NCBI GenBank assembly: GCA_001898485.1
Contig: MKTY01000024.1
Location: 1-64,000, forward strand
DNA from: Sphingobacteriales bacterium 46-32
GTDB lineage: Bacteria; Bacteroidota; Bacteroidia; Chitinophagales; Chitinophagaceae
Length of the DNA: 64,000 nucleotides
Reading direction: 5' to 3'
This document shows, piece after piece, positions 8,747 to 16,474 of the stretch. A program made the translations under genes and the position numbers. How positions within the stretch are numbered: position 1 is the first letter of the stretch; every line of letters starts with the position of its first letter. The notes under the pieces were generated by a model. The model was not told where the DNA came from. It saw only the letters and a list, made by a program, of their open reading frames with translations, and ran no database searches.

Positions 8747-9673
8747 ATGCAAAATCACTCACAGGAACCTACCTCCGGCCTTCTGGAAGAGTTTAGAAAT
8801 CTCGATTATCAAGGAAAGGTCCGATTGTTTGACAAAGAATTCGGGATTGTTCCTTTCGAGTTTCCGGAGTACGATATTGAAGCCTCCTGGTATAGAAACG
8901 AGCTGAAGACTTCTCAGTTTATTGATATATTCCATCAGGATAGCCGTGACAATAACCTTCTTCAGAAAAACTTCCAGATTGAAAAAGAAATGCTCAGCTT
9001 CGATATAAGACCTCTTTCAAAACTCGAAAGAATTTATCTGAATCAGTATATTCTGCAAAAATTTTTAGATGCGAGACAGACCATTAACGATCAAGTAAAA
9101 CGGGATATTGAAGTGGCCACAGATGAAATCAAATATCTGGAGGCCAGAATTGATACGCTCGTAACCGTAGTTAATTGGACGAAGTATACGCTTGAACAAC
9201 CGGGCAAGTCTTCGTTCAGGATCAAATTCCTTACCATTTTTTACAATGGATTTAAGGCATATAATTACGGTAACGATAAGATGATAACCATAAGAAGAAA
9301 ATTCCTTGAACTTTTTTTATATGCTCAGGGATTATTGCTGGCTGAACATCTAGGCGATTTACAAAAGACCCTCGAAAAATACCGGGATGAAAAGGAAACA
9401 AAGAACGAGCTTAGTTTGCCTCTAAAAATAGTATTATTAAAAGAACTCGGTATTATTGAAACGCTCAAACAAAAATTTAAGCAACGTCATATTGAAGGCT
9501 ATCATAATCAACTGGCAGACCTTATTTGCCTCATAACATCCGAAAATCGGAAAAATCATCAATCTGTTTTGGATTATGTTACTGCCCTTGACACAGGAAC
9601 CAGTACCGATTTGTTAAACCCAGCCAATGTCAAAACAATAAAAGAAGAATTGGAAAAGTACCAGCTTGCCTAA
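8747..9673 (+). CDS. Hypothetical cytoplasmic protein, mobile-element associated
   Basis: I do not recognise a named family. The 308 residues contain no signal peptide or membrane segment and are strongly helical and charged. The middle contains a possible coiled coil (about 105-145, DEIKYLEARIDTLV). The C-terminal part (LPLKIVLLKELGIIETL, then a spaced run to the end) resembles a helical C-terminal region seen in many Bacteroidota proteins of mobile elements; this is an impression and not a search result. It is the last gene before arsR on the same strand, with a 42-base gap that holds the arsR promoter, so it is probably expressed separately. RteC-type regulators were considered, but the match is not convincing. 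Confidence 0.55.
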   Translation: MQNHSQEPTSGLLEEFRNLDYQGKVRLFDKEFGIVPFEFPEYDIEASWYRNELKTSQFIDIFHQDSRDNNLLQKNFQIEKEMLSFDIRPLSKLERIYLNQYILQKFLDARQTINDQVKRDIEVATDEIKYLEARIDTLVTVVNWTKYTLEQPGKSSFRIKFLTIFYNGFKAYNYGNDKMITIRRKFLELFLYAQGLLLAEHLGDLQKTLEKYRDEKETKNELSLPLKIVLLKELGIIETLKQKFKQRHIEGYHNQLADLICLITSENRKNHQSVLDYVTALDTGTSTDLLNPANVKTIKEELEKYQLA

Positions 9674-9680
9674 AAAATAA

Positions 9681-9715
9681 TTGGCCTTCAGGAAATAATC
9701 GTAATTTTGCGATTA
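9681..9715 (+). promoter_or_regulatory. arsR promoter with overlapping ArsR operator
   Basis: A -33-like TTG (9681-9683) precedes the -7 box TAATTTTG (9702-9709). The -7 box is flanked exactly by the inverted repeat TAATCG (9696-9701) and CGATTA (9710-9715). A dimeric ArsR bound there would cover the promoter, fitting autorepression relieved by arsenite. The start ATG 9716 directly follows the right arm, so the message may be leaderless. Confidence 0.7.
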
Positions 9716-10045
9716 ATGGGACTTACAAAAACAGAAATATTTACTGAAAAACAAAACAGGCTGGCGCAGATGATGAAAGCCCTGGCACATCCTGCGCGGA
9801 TTGCCATCCTTCAGCATCTTATAAAATCCCAAGCATGTATTTGCGGCGATCTGGTGGAAGAATTGGGACTTGCCCAAGCAACTATCAGTCAACATTTGAA
9901 AGAGTTGAAAAACGTGGGTTTAATTAAAGGGACTATTGACGGCACAAGTGTCTGTTATTGTATTGATGCAAAAGTTTGGAACCAATACAAGTCTGTGTTT
10001 GAAACCTTTTTCGTATCCTATATTAATAAGGATAATTGTTGTTGA
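9716..10045 (+). CDS. arsR: ArsR/SmtB-family arsenite-responsive repressor
   Basis: The 109-residue protein is a winged helix-turn-helix of the ArsR family: ALAHPARIAILQHL (helix 2 region), a Cys pair C41-x-C43 at the start of the DNA-binding helices (QACICGDLV), the recognition helix LAQATISQHLKEL, and the wing (GTIDGTSVCYCID). The Cys pair is where arsenite-sensing members bind As(III); the C-terminal CC may add ligands. ATG 9716 is chosen over an upstream TTG at 9707 because that TTG is part of the -7 box. It is the first gene of the colinear arsenic run and probably represses it, together with the ArsO-like gene that shares the operator motif. Confidence 0.9.
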   Translation: MGLTKTEIFTEKQNRLAQMMKALAHPARIAILQHLIKSQACICGDLVEELGLAQATISQHLKELKNVGLIKGTIDGTSVCYCIDAKVWNQYKSVFETFFVSYINKDNCC

Positions 10046-10062
10046 TTTTTTTTAATCTTGTC

Positions 10063-10083
10063 AATCGTAATATTACAATATAA
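10063..10083 (+). promoter_or_regulatory. Second ArsR-type operator candidate, between arsR and arsM
   Basis: The spacer holds AATCGTAATATTACAATATA, which repeats AATCGTAAT from the arsR operator and contains the perfect palindrome GTAATATTAC. It lies 11 bases before the arsM start. It may be an internal operator or promoter. Confidence 0.5.
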
Positions 10084-10093
10084 ATACCCAATT

Positions 10094-10936
10094 ATGCAAA
10101 CAGAGCAAGAGCTGAAAGAGATAGTAAGACAGAAATACAGTGAAATTGCCTTACAGGATAAAGAGATAAATCAAGCATCATGTTGCGGTGCTGGAGGATG
10201 CAGCACGGAAGTTTATAACATCATGACTGATGATTATACAAACCTGGCGGGTTACAACCCTGATGCCGATTTGGGCCTGGGCTGCGGCTTACCCACGCAA
10301 TTTGCTAAAATTAAAAAGGGTGATGTAGTTATTGATTTAGGGAGTGGTGCAGGCAATGACGCCTTTATTGCAAGACACGAAACAGGAGAAACCGGTAAAG
10401 TTATTGGAATTGATTTTACACCTGCAATGATTGAAAAAGCAAGGAGAAATGCGGAAGCACGCGGATTTAATAATGTAGAGTTCAGACAAGGAGATATTGA
10501 AAAAATGCCTGTAACAGCGAATGTCGCAGATGTTATTGTAAGCAATTGCGTTCTTAATCTGGTGCCGAATAAAGATGCAGTGTTCAAGGAAATATTTCGT
10601 GTATTGAAATCTGGAGGTCACTTCAGTATTTCAGATGTTGTCCTGGCAGGCAGTCTTCCCGAATCTCTCAGGAAGGATGCAGAAATGTATGCCGGATGTG
10701 TTTCCGGCGCCGTTCAAAAAGATGTGTATTTGGAACTGATCCACGTCAATGGTTTCCAAAACGTAGTCATTCAAAAAGAAAAGCCGATTCTTATTCCAGA
10801 TGATATTTTGAAGAAGTATTTGACAGACAAGGAAATTATTTCTTTTAAAACAGGCTCTACTGGAATATTCAGCATTACGGTATATGCCGAGAAACCGAAA
10901 CAATTGAACTGCGAACCAGGCAGCGGCTGCTGTTAA
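10094..10936 (+). CDS. arsM: Arsenite S-adenosylmethionine methyltransferase
   Basis: The enzyme methylates As(III) to methylated arsenicals using SAM in the cytoplasm. The start ATG 10094 (MQTEQELKEIV) is preferred over a TTG at 10058 that would read through the operator. Conserved features are an N-terminal CCGAGGC cluster (C30, C31, C36), C64 in LGLGCGLP, the SAM motif VIDLGSGAGNDAF (about 79-91), and C152 in SNCVLNL with C202 in YAGCVSGA. C64, C152 and C202 match the three cysteines that hold As(III) in characterised ArsM proteins, so it should be active. The C-terminus ends in GSGCC, another possible thiol site. It is 11 bases from the aquaporin gene. Confidence 0.93.
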   Translation: MQTEQELKEIVRQKYSEIALQDKEINQASCCGAGGCSTEVYNIMTDDYTNLAGYNPDADLGLGCGLPTQFAKIKKGDVVIDLGSGAGNDAFIARHETGETGKVIGIDFTPAMIEKARRNAEARGFNNVEFRQGDIEKMPVTANVADVIVSNCVLNLVPNKDAVFKEIFRVLKSGGHFSISDVVLAGSLPESLRKDAEMYAGCVSGAVQKDVYLELIHVNGFQNVVIQKEKPILIPDDILKKYLTDKEIISFKTGSTGIFSITVYAEKPKQLNCEPGSGCC

Positions 10937-10946
10937 TAATAGTAAG

Positions 10947-11606
10947 ATGAAAAAATGGCTTGCAGAATTGCTGGGGACCTTTGCACTTGTATTTTGCGGA
11001 ACCGGTGCAATAGTTATCAATCAGGAAACAAATGGAAGTGTTAGTCACGTCGGTATCGCAATTACATTTGGCTTGATTGTGATGGCAATGATATATACTT
11101 TTGGCGACATTTCCGGCGCTCACCTAAACCCTGCCGTTACCATCGCATTTACTATAGCTGGAAGATTTAAGGTGGGTGAAATACTTCCTTATATTTTAAG
11201 CCAGATTGTCGGCGCATTTTTAGCAAGCCTAATATTAATGTATTTGTTCCCTGAAAATGAGACACTGGGTACGACTTTGCCTTCAGGTACTGCTTTGCAA
11301 TCCTTCATCCTCGAATTCATTCTTACTTTTTTCCTCATGCTCGTGATCATTCATGTAGCTACAGGAAGTAAAGAACAAGGCATGTTTGCCGGACTTGCTA
11401 TTGGTTCAACCGTTTTATTAGAAGCAATGTTTGCGGGACCTATTTGCGGGGCCAGCATGAATCCGGCAAGATCAATTGCCCCTGCCGTGGTATCAGGGCA
11501 TCTGGAACATCTTTGGGTGTATATAGTGGCGACCGTGGCAGGAGCAAGTTTTGCAATTCCTACATGGAAGTATCTCAACTCGAAAAAGGTAAGCCTAAAG
11601 GAATAA
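10947..11606 (+). CDS. aqpS: MIP-family aquaglyceroporin (AqpS-like arsenite channel)
   Basis: This 219-residue membrane channel has six transmembrane helices and both NPA half-helices, HLNPAV and SMNPAR. Uncharged As(OH)3 passes through aquaglyceroporins, and members in ars operons (AqpS) give a downhill exit for arsenite or methylated trivalent arsenicals. The gene sits 11 bases after arsM and 3 bases before the phosphate-transporter gene, so the operon placement supports this role. The second NPA is followed by Arg of the selectivity filter. Plain water or glycerol transport cannot be excluded from sequence alone. Confidence 0.85.
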   Translation: MKKWLAELLGTFALVFCGTGAIVINQETNGSVSHVGIAITFGLIVMAMIYTFGDISGAHLNPAVTIAFTIAGRFKVGEILPYILSQIVGAFLASLILMYLFPENETLGTTLPSGTALQSFILEFILTFFLMLVIIHVATGSKEQGMFAGLAIGSTVLLEAMFAGPICGASMNPARSIAPAVVSGHLEHLWVYIVATVAGASFAIPTWKYLNSKKVSLKE

Positions 11607-11608
11607 TT

Positions 11609-12601
11609 ATGACGTTACTAATTATAGTCATAGCGTTAACACTTGCATTTGATATAATCAATGGGTTTCATGATGCAGCAAACTCTATTGCTACAGTTGT
11701 GTCAACAAAAGTTCTGACACCTTTTCAAGCTGTTTTGTGGGCTGCTATTTTCAATTTTGTTGCATTTCTGTTATTTGGATTGCATGTTGCCAACACAATA
11801 GGAACAGGAATTGTCCATCCTGATGTGGTAACGCTACAGGTTGTTATGTCTGGAATTATCGGAGCTATTACATGGAATTTAATAACCTGGTGGTTCGGAA
11901 TTCCATCGAGTTCGTCACATACTTTAATGGGTGGATTTGTGGGAGCTGCTATTGCTCATGCAGGATTTCATTCAGTTTTTTATTCGGGGATATTGAAAAT
12001 TACTGCCTTCATTGTATTAGCCCCGCTTATTGGAATGTTCGTTTCAATGATTATATCATTAATACTTCTAAACGCATTCAAAAACTTTAGCTATAGTGGC
12101 GTAGCTAAAAATTTCCGCCGCCTTCAGCTTTTTTCTGCTGCGGCCTATAGTATTGGGCATGGTGCAAATGACGCTCAGAAAGCAATGGGCATTATTTTCG
12201 TTTCACTAATTGCCGCTGGTCAACTTACCGAAAATGATAGTATCCCATTTTGGGTAGTAATCGCCTGCCATACTGCAATGGCAATCGGTACATTACTAGG
12301 CGGTTGGCGAATAGTAAAAACAATGGGTATGAGGATAACTCATTTAAGCCCTTTTTCTGGATTCAGCGCGGAAACTGCCGGAGCTTTGACCTTATATTCC
12401 ACAAGTATTTTAGGTATTCCTGTTAGCACAACCCATACTATAACCGGTGCTATTATTGGAGCAGGCGCCATAAAGAGATTGAGTGCAGTACGTTGGGGCC
12501 TGACCAAGAATATTATTCTTGCCTGGATTATCACCATTCCTATTACGTCCTTGTTAGCTGCCCTAATATATTTCTTGTCATCTTTAATGTTTAGGTTATG
12601 A
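11609..12601 (+). CDS. PiT-family inorganic phosphate transporter
   Basis: The ATG at 11609, three bases after the aquaporin stop, gives a 330-residue protein. It carries the duplicated PiT signature: NGFHDAANSIATVVSTK near the N-terminus and GHGANDAQKAMG in the second half. About nine to ten transmembrane helices are visible. PiT proteins import phosphate (often as a metal-phosphate complex) with protons or sodium and also admit arsenate. In an arsenic operon it may restore phosphate uptake or favour phosphate over arsenate. A longer reading from 11444 would overlap the aquaporin gene in another frame and is rejected. It overlaps the next gene by ATGA. Confidence 0.88.
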   Translation: MTLLIIVIALTLAFDIINGFHDAANSIATVVSTKVLTPFQAVLWAAIFNFVAFLLFGLHVANTIGTGIVHPDVVTLQVVMSGIIGAITWNLITWWFGIPSSSSHTLMGGFVGAAIAHAGFHSVFYSGILKITAFIVLAPLIGMFVSMIISLILLNAFKNFSYSGVAKNFRRLQLFSAAAYSIGHGANDAQKAMGIIFVSLIAAGQLTENDSIPFWVVIACHTAMAIGTLLGGWRIVKTMGMRITHLSPFSGFSAETAGALTLYSTSILGIPVSTTHTITGAIIGAGAIKRLSAVRWGLTKNIILAWIITIPITSLLAALIYFLSSLMFRL

Positions 12602-12816
12602 GGAAGTATAAGACATATATCAGCTTCGTAATACAAGAAGGAGAAAGGCATGTACATGATTTTGTTATTGCGGATCTTAACCTTCCTATATTCAATTTTT
12701 ATTTAGACAACACTTCACAACAGGTGGTTAAGTGGGCTGAGGAGAAACAAAAAGAGTTAAAGGCGTCGGAAAAAATTGTTATTGTAAATTATTTCAACGT
12801 TTCAAATATTAAGTAA
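12598..12816 (+). CDS. Small hypothetical protein (72 aa) coupled to PiT
   Basis: The family is unknown to me. The start overlaps the PiT stop (ATGA) and the stop is one base before the next ATG, so it is translationally coupled on both sides and likely real. The protein has no signal peptide or membrane helix. Its composition is ordinary, with an N-terminal strand pattern (KTYISFVIQEGERHVHDFVI) and a C-terminal helix then strand (VKWAEEKQKEL, KIVIVNYFNV), suggesting a small alpha/beta domain. A regulatory or accessory role beside the transporter or the phosphoesterase is possible but not shown. Confidence 0.65.
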   Translation: MRKYKTYISFVIQEGERHVHDFVIADLNLPIFNFYLDNTSQQVVKWAEEKQKELKASEKIVIVNYFNVSNIK

Positions 12817-12817
12817 A

Positions 12818-13591
12818 ATGAGAATTGCATTATTCAGCGACATTCACGCTAATCTACCGGCCCTTGAAGCCTGCCTGAAAGATATCGAATCGAAAAAGCC
12901 AGACGCAATATATTGCCTCGGTGACCTGGTAGGATACAATATCTGGCCCAATGAAGTAATTAACGAGATCAGGAGAAGAGGTATTGCCACGATCGCCGGC
13001 AACTATGATTTTGGCATTGGCAGAACAAGCGATGATTGCGGCTGTGCTTATAAAACAGATAAAGAAAAAGAAATGGGCGCGGTTTCAATTTCTTTTACTA
13101 ACTCAATTGTAAAAGATGATGAAAGAAAATATTTAAGAACCTTACCAGCGCAAATCCGGGTCGAGTTTCAACTCAATAATGATAGAATGAATTTATTGCT
13201 GGTGCATGGAAGCCCTCGCAAGATCAATGAATATCTATTTGAAGACCGGGAAGAAAAAAGTTTAATACGCATCATGGAACAGGCAGACGCAGATATTATG
13301 TGTTTTGGCCATACACACAAGCCGTATCATAGAATCCTGCCAACAGAGCCAGGTGACACAAAACATTTCCGGCATGCAATCAATATCGGTTCCGTAGGTA
13401 AACCGAAGGATAATAATCCGAAAGGCTGTTATGTTATTCTTACCATTAATGACAATAGCAGTATTGCAGATAAGAACACTGTTCAGGTTGAATTTGTCCG
13501 TTTTGAATACGATGTTGAAAAGGCAGCAGCAGCAGTTGAAGAAAGTCCCTTGCCAAACGAGTATGCAGATATGTTGCGTAAAGGATATTGA
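12818..13591 (+). CDS. Calcineurin-like metallophosphoesterase
   Basis: The 257-residue protein has the metallophosphoesterase motifs in order: FSDIHAN (Asp and His ligands, residues 7-10), CLGDLVGY, AGNYD, VHGSPR and FGHTHKPY. It should be a cytoplasmic di-metal phosphatase or phosphodiesterase of the YfcE/ApaH-like COG0639 group. Members occur in some bacterial arsenic operons next to methyltransferase and aquaporin genes, with no settled substrate that I know of. It is tightly packed in this operon. A DDCGCAYK segment adds an unusual Cys pair. Nucleotide, phosphate ester or arseno-ester hydrolysis are all possible. Confidence 0.82.
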   Translation: MRIALFSDIHANLPALEACLKDIESKKPDAIYCLGDLVGYNIWPNEVINEIRRRGIATIAGNYDFGIGRTSDDCGCAYKTDKEKEMGAVSISFTNSIVKDDERKYLRTLPAQIRVEFQLNNDRMNLLLVHGSPRKINEYLFEDREEKSLIRIMEQADADIMCFGHTHKPYHRILPTEPGDTKHFRHAINIGSVGKPKDNNPKGCYVILTINDNSSIADKNTVQVEFVRFEYDVEKAAAAVEESPLPNEYADMLRKGY

Positions 13592-13626
13592 GGAAGTAAC
13601 TGATTTGTGAACCTAAGTTTTAAAAA

Positions 13627-14163
13627 ATGAAACTCTTTTTCACGATCTTGATGTTGACTACCGCGGTGAGTTCCGTTGCACAGACTGTTAGGACCGACAC
13701 TCTTGCAAATGGCATTTATCTATCCGATTCGGATTTCCAGAAACACAACTTAACAAATGGATTTAATAAATCTAAATCAATAAAGCTACTTGATAACAGC
13801 AGTCATTTTATTTCCATTAAAACTGACTCCAGCAAGCATAAATTCTATTATGATGAGATTTGGGGCTACAGAAAAAATGGACTTGACTGGCGTATTTATA
13901 ACGCAGATTCTTATCAGGTTGACTATGTTGGGAAAGTATGCATTTACAGCTTAGTAGAGGGAATGCCCGGGAACACATCCCGGTTTCTTTATTTCAGCAC
14001 CGGCTTAAATACACCTATACATCCTATTTCAAGAAAAACCCTGTCGGCCGCATTTCATTCCAATACGACGTTCATGGAAACGCTGAAAAAGTTTCCGATC
14101 ACAAAGTCACTAACAAAATGGGATAAAGAGAATAAATGCTATCGTTTTATCACCTGGTTATGA
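13627..14163 (+). CDS. Hypothetical secreted protein
   Basis: I do not recognise the family. A clear signal peptide (MKLFFTILMLTTAVSSVAQ) is followed by about 160 soluble residues without Cys pairs or known motifs; aromatic residues are spread over short strand-like segments (for example FYYDEIWGYRKNGLDWRIYN). It has no lipobox, so it should be periplasmic or released. It follows the phosphoesterase gene by 35 bases and precedes a lipoprotein gene by 13, so it probably belongs to the same operon. Nothing in it points to arsenic chemistry. Confidence 0.6.
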   Translation: MKLFFTILMLTTAVSSVAQTVRTDTLANGIYLSDSDFQKHNLTNGFNKSKSIKLLDNSSHFISIKTDSSKHKFYYDEIWGYRKNGLDWRIYNADSYQVDYVGKVCIYSLVEGMPGNTSRFLYFSTGLNTPIHPISRKTLSAAFHSNTTFMETLKKFPITKSLTKWDKENKCYRFITWL

Positions 14164-14176
14164 AATTACGTACAAT

Positions 14177-14617
14177 ATGAGGGTTTTGATTATAACTATA
14201 GTGTCGATTTGGTCCTGTTTATCAGGATGCACAAAAGACAGTGAGCATAGGCCTTATTCACTATTGAATGTCAGATTTTTGGGCGATGAAGAAGACATAA
14301 GAATGGAAACAGTTCAGGGCGACTGGAATTTTGTTAGTCACACGGCAACAATCACCGCCACAGGGTACAAGTTCGAAAGTTTCTTTTTAAATCTGCCACA
14401 AATTGTAAATACCGGCGCTTATCCAAATATCTCGATAGACAACATCTCGTTATCTGATGGACTCGATTTTCTGCCCTTACGTCTTACGAGCGGCGTCATA
14501 ACTATTACCCATTTTGACTCTGTGACAGTTAAGGGGGAATTCAGGGTCTCATTAGAAGATGAATTTAATGGCGCTGAAAACAGGACAATTGTCGGGGGAT
14601 TTTCAATCTATCAATAA
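14177..14617 (+). CDS. Small lipoprotein, DUF6252-like
   Basis: A signal peptide ends in the lipobox CLSGC (lipidated Cys about residue 18). The remaining 128 residues form a strand-rich domain with the pattern ATITATGYKFESFFLNLP and a C-terminal SVTVKGEFRVSLEDE, which resembles the small DUF6252-type lipoproteins common in Bacteroidota. I infer a surface or periplasmic location. The function is unknown. It sits between the secreted protein and the universal stress protein, with short gaps on both sides. Confidence 0.55.
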   Translation: MRVLIITIVSIWSCLSGCTKDSEHRPYSLLNVRFLGDEEDIRMETVQGDWNFVSHTATITATGYKFESFFLNLPQIVNTGAYPNISIDNISLSDGLDFLPLRLTSGVITITHFDSVTVKGEFRVSLEDEFNGAENRTIVGGFSIYQ

Positions 14618-14635
14618 TATCAAACCAGTAGTTGT

Positions 14636-15451
14636 ATGAAAAAGATATTGGTAATCATAAATGGCCCATTCGCTCCACAGCACGTTATCAGTGCGGCTAT
14701 TGGCATTGCTAAAGGCTCATCATCAACTTTGCATGCCTTTTTCTTAAACTATGCCTATGAATTAGTGGATTATAACTACCCGTTCCCTAATGATTTGTCT
14801 TTGACAAGGAACCGGCTTACAGGTAAAACCCTGGCGGAGGAGAACGCTGAGCTGCTTGATCGCAACAAGAAGACATTCGAAGATGAATGCAGGCATGCAA
14901 AAATTGAATATGAAATATCACCGGATACTGACATTTCATTAAATGGCCTGATAGAAAAGAGCGCTTTTGCTGATGTTATTGTAGCCGATGCGGCGACCGA
15001 TTCAACCCATTACCATTTGATTGATCTTTTGGTTAATTCACATTGCCCGGTATACCTTGTATCTAAAAGTGCAGATCAGGTCAACAATATTATACTTTGC
15101 TATGACGGCAGTTTTTCCAGTATGAAAGCGTTAAAAATGTTTGCCTATATTTTTCCTGAATTAAATGATTTGCCCTCTTTTTTAGTCAATGTTTCCTCCG
15201 GGAAGATTTCCGCTTTACCACATGAAGAAGACCTGAGAACATGGCTTTCAAAACGGTACAGCAATATGCAGACTATAATGTTACATGGAACTGAACGTGA
15301 GGAATTAGAGCGTTTTATTGCTTCTCACCCCGATTCTATTGTTGTTATGGGTGCTTATGGCAGGTCAGGTATTTCCCGGTTTTTCCATAAAAGTCTTGCC
15401 AATACTGTTATCCAGCATACAAAATCCCATCTGCTCATTACTCATGAATAA
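14636..15451 (+). CDS. Universal stress protein (UspA family), tandem-domain length
   Basis: The 271 residues correspond to two Usp-like alpha/beta domains. The second retains the nucleotide-binding signature VMGAYGRSGISRFFHKS near the C-terminus; the first half (LVIINGPFAPQHV) is degenerate. Usp proteins are cytoplasmic and bind ATP or AMP, and they support survival under metabolic or redox stress. Its place within the arsenic run suggests an arsenic-stress role, but that is inferred from context only. A 21-base gap separates it from gcvH. Confidence 0.8.
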   Translation: MKKILVIINGPFAPQHVISAAIGIAKGSSSTLHAFFLNYAYELVDYNYPFPNDLSLTRNRLTGKTLAEENAELLDRNKKTFEDECRHAKIEYEISPDTDISLNGLIEKSAFADVIVADAATDSTHYHLIDLLVNSHCPVYLVSKSADQVNNIILCYDGSFSSMKALKMFAYIFPELNDLPSFLVNVSSGKISALPHEEDLRTWLSKRYSNMQTIMLHGTEREELERFIASHPDSIVVMGAYGRSGISRFFHKSLANTVIQHTKSHLLITHE

Positions 15452-15472
15452 TTCAAAATAAATTTAAATTTT

Positions 15473-15856
15473 ATGCAATTTCCAAACGATTATAAATATT
15501 CAAAAGAACACACTTGGGCTAAGATAGAAAATGAAGCTGCCATCATTGGAATCACTGAATTTGCGCAAAGCGAATTGGGTGAGATAGTATATGTGGATTT
15601 ACCAGCTATTGGCAAGAAATTCACAAAAGATGAAGTTTTCGGTTCAGTAGAGGCGGTAAAGACGACCTCTGATTTGTTTATACCTGTCAGCGGTGAAATC
15701 ACTGAAATTAACACGGCCTTGAAGGACAAGGCAGACCTTGTTAATAGCAATCCTTATACTGATGGCTGGATGATCAAGGTCAGATTATCAAATCCATCAG
15801 AATCTAATATGCTGCTTACCTCGGATGATTATCAAAAAATGGTCGGGGCTGATTAG
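15473..15856 (+). CDS. gcvH: GcvH-like lipoyl carrier protein
   Basis: The 127-residue protein matches glycine-cleavage H protein over its full length. The N-terminal YSKEHTWAK and the lipoylation loop GSVEAVKTTSDL, with the modifiable Lys at 63, are intact. H protein shuttles the aminomethyl group between the P, T and L proteins on a lipoyl arm. No gcvP, gcvT or lipoate enzyme is nearby, so this is probably an accessory copy. Its position as the last gene of an arsenic operon is odd, since trivalent arsenic attacks reduced lipoyl dithiols. A lipoate-binding role outside glycine cleavage is possible, as in sulfur-oxidation LbpA proteins. Confidence 0.88.
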   Translation: MQFPNDYKYSKEHTWAKIENEAAIIGITEFAQSELGEIVYVDLPAIGKKFTKDEVFGSVEAVKTTSDLFIPVSGEITEINTALKDKADLVNSNPYTDGWMIKVRLSNPSESNMLLTSDDYQKMVGAD

Positions 15857-16151
15857 ACCGCTATTGAGTTCCCTACTATAGGTTGTCATACTCATCTTTT
15901 TCGATCTTTAGTCGAAAAACTTCGTGCTCCATTAGGGCTTTAATAAGCATGGATAATTATTTTCAAATTGTGCCGAAACTTTCTGATAGGAACTTAGCCA
16001 TTTTGCCCATGATCCGCCATAATCAGTAGGAAGTTATTCTTGGTTCGGAATCCTTCACGTAAAAAAACTTGGAGATTACTGACCTTTTGCATCTCCAAAC
16101 GGGACAGTGCCATTTTAAGAGGATATAGGTTTGCTCTTAAAACAAATCTCT
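15857..16151. other. Gene-free spacer left of recombinase module
   Basis: No convincing gene is seen here. It contains one perfect 8-bp inverted repeat (TTGGAGAT at 16069-16076 and ATCTCCAA at 16091-16098) without a T-tract. The spacer may be part of the element's end or a decayed sequence. Confidence 0.4.
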
Positions 16152-16394
16152 ATGTCAACTATTATCAGCATGCACGACTGGTTAGACCAGCAACGTGAAA
16201 AATCCGAAGCTCATCAACGCCTATTTTTATCCGAGCGGCAGGTACGGTCGCACCCTCAATTTAAAGACGCTACTCCCCAAGAAATTGAAAATATAATCGG
16301 AACGCTTCATGACCTAGCGCTGATCTCTTACGAACTATTCTGCCGGGAAGTCCAGGAAAATGATGATAGTAAAACAGTTAGCCAGGCCGCATGA
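16152..16394 (+). CDS. Small hypothetical protein upstream of serine recombinase
   Basis: The likely start is ATG 16152 (MSTIISMHDWLDQQ); a TTG at 16131 would add seven residues. The 80-residue product is charged and helical, with no signal peptide or metal site. It lies 80 bases before the recombinase gene on the same strand. Small proteins at this position can be excision factors or regulators of large serine recombinases, but no helix-turn-helix is evident, so that role is a guess. Its family is not recognised. Confidence 0.5.
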   Translation: MSTIISMHDWLDQQREKSEAHQRLFLSERQVRSHPQFKDATPQEIENIIGTLHDLALISYELFCREVQENDDSKTVSQAA

Positions 16395-16474
16395 GGGTTA
16401 ACTAAAAAAACTTGTGCAATATGTTGATTATCAATATAATTGTGTTGAATTGTTTTCACTAAACCCTTGAAAAT

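Noticed and set aside
8747-9673. Assignment as an RteC-type regulator
   Set aside because: Only general helical character agrees; the expected conserved text of that family is not visible.
11444-11608. An N-terminal extension of the PiT phosphate transporter
   Set aside because: It would overlap the end of the aquaporin gene in another frame with Cys/Arg-rich text; ATG 11609 matches the family start.
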